DNA from: Paeniglutamicibacter kerguelensis
GTDB lineage: Bacteria; Actinomycetota; Actinomycetes; Actinomycetales; Micrococcaceae
Assembly: GCF_017876535.1 (NCBI RefSeq)
Contig: NZ_JAGIOF010000001.1
Span: 2,418,001 to 2,482,000, forward strand
Reading direction: 5' to 3'
DNA: 64,000 nucleotides
This document shows positions 63,867 to 64,000 of the stretch, piece by piece (position 1 is the first letter of the stretch; every line of letters begins with the position of its first letter). The position numbers and the translations under genes are program-made. The notes beneath the pieces are model-generated. The model was not told where the DNA came from. It worked only from the letters and a program-made list of their open reading frames with translations, and made no database searches.

Positions 63867-64000
63867 ATGAAGCCCACAGAACACACACTGATCCCCGAAC
63901 ACTGGCGCCTCCACAAAGAGGCAGCCACCGAACGGCGACTCGCTGCAGTCCATTCGGGAGAACCAATACCCGAGCAATTCCTCTTGCTCCATGCCGAGCA
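63867..64000 (+). CDS. Partial hypothetical protein (runs off the right edge)
   Basis: ATG at 63867 opens a frame with no stop to the window end (44 codons seen), starting MKPTEHTLIPEHWRLHKEAA. It is the first start codon after an in-frame TGA at 63819. Acidic/His-rich start, no signal peptide. The family cannot be named from this fragment. Confidence 0.4.
   Translation, partial: MKPTEHTLIPEHWRLHKEAATERRLAAVHSGEPIPEQFLLLHAE

Noticed and set aside
1..64000. tRNA, rRNA, CRISPR or insertion sequences
   Set aside because: Scanned by eye for T-loop patterns, regular direct repeats with equal spacers, and transposase motifs; none was convincing. The three repeats at 58.2-58.3 kb have unrelated spacers, too few copies and no cas genes.

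Overview
The window is chromosomal DNA from a high-GC actinobacterium. Gene content and order point to the Micrococcaceae (Arthrobacter and relatives). The main grounds are a coproporphyrin-type heme cluster with HemQ, AdnA/AdnB-type helicase-nucleases, the sigE/anti-sigma/tatB block next to an O-methyltransferase, a GluABCD uptake system, actinobacterial DapD/DapC/DapE, DUF3107 and DUF3117 proteins, and many GTG or TTG starts. I saw no insertion sequence, prophage, CRISPR array, tRNA or rRNA. Nearly everything is core genome. The family assignment is inference; nothing in the sequence fixes the species.

Layout. 1-7.2 kb, minus strand: an alkyltransferase-like protein, then AdnA and AdnB, joined by overlapping start and stop codons (DNA repair); AdnB runs off the left edge. 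7.3-8.0 kb: a DEDDh exonuclease. 8.3-12.1 kb: a methionine ABC transporter, metN-metI-metQ1-metQ2, in which metQ and its structured leader are duplicated. 12.4-15.5 kb: a secreted EEP-fold nuclease or phosphatase converging on an amino-acid permease. 15.9-26.4 kb: heme synthesis, with hemE-cgoX-hemQ-hemH-hemC-hemD-hemB-hemL on the minus strand and hemA divergent. 26.6-33.2 kb: a secreted SH3/zinc-peptidase-like protein, MoeZ, a TetR regulator, DUF3107, a pterin dehydratase-VOC fusion, a ferritin-like protein and an RNB ribonuclease. 33.5-36.1 kb: a DEAD-box helicase followed by an orphan DNA methyltransferase. 36.3-43.2 kb: a PHP phosphoesterase, aminopeptidase P, and a stress/MgtE-N/DUF1003/Mrp group. 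43.3-47.8 kb: tatB, anti-sigma, ECF sigma, O-methyltransferase, DUF3117, DivIVA-like and LOG genes. 47.9-51.2 kb: gluABCD. 51.3-57.7 kb: dapE, dapD, a transglycosylase-like protein, citrate synthase and dapC. 57.7-64 kb: fdxA, small regulators, typA, a mechanosensitive-channel-type protein, and a partial unknown gene at the right edge.

Working together. The heme genes cover every step from glutamyl-tRNA to coproheme decarboxylation, with a tight 3' block of 1- to 4-base overlaps. dapD, dapC and dapE are three successive steps to meso-diaminopimelate, and dapD overlaps a likely cell-wall lytic gene. Uptake of methionine (metNIQ) and of glutamate (gluABCD) is encoded by complete ABC sets.

Regulatory architecture is the main unusual feature. 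At least fifteen genes have a TANNNT-like -10 hexamer exactly 6 or 7 bases before the start codon, which predicts leaderless mRNAs, often in short divergent pairs. The most compact case is dapE/dapD, whose starts lie 40 bases apart. Two other sites deserve attention: a 35-base identical double-hairpin leader before each metQ, and three 22-base repeats spaced 52 and 53 bases apart upstream of a small gene at 58.4 kb.
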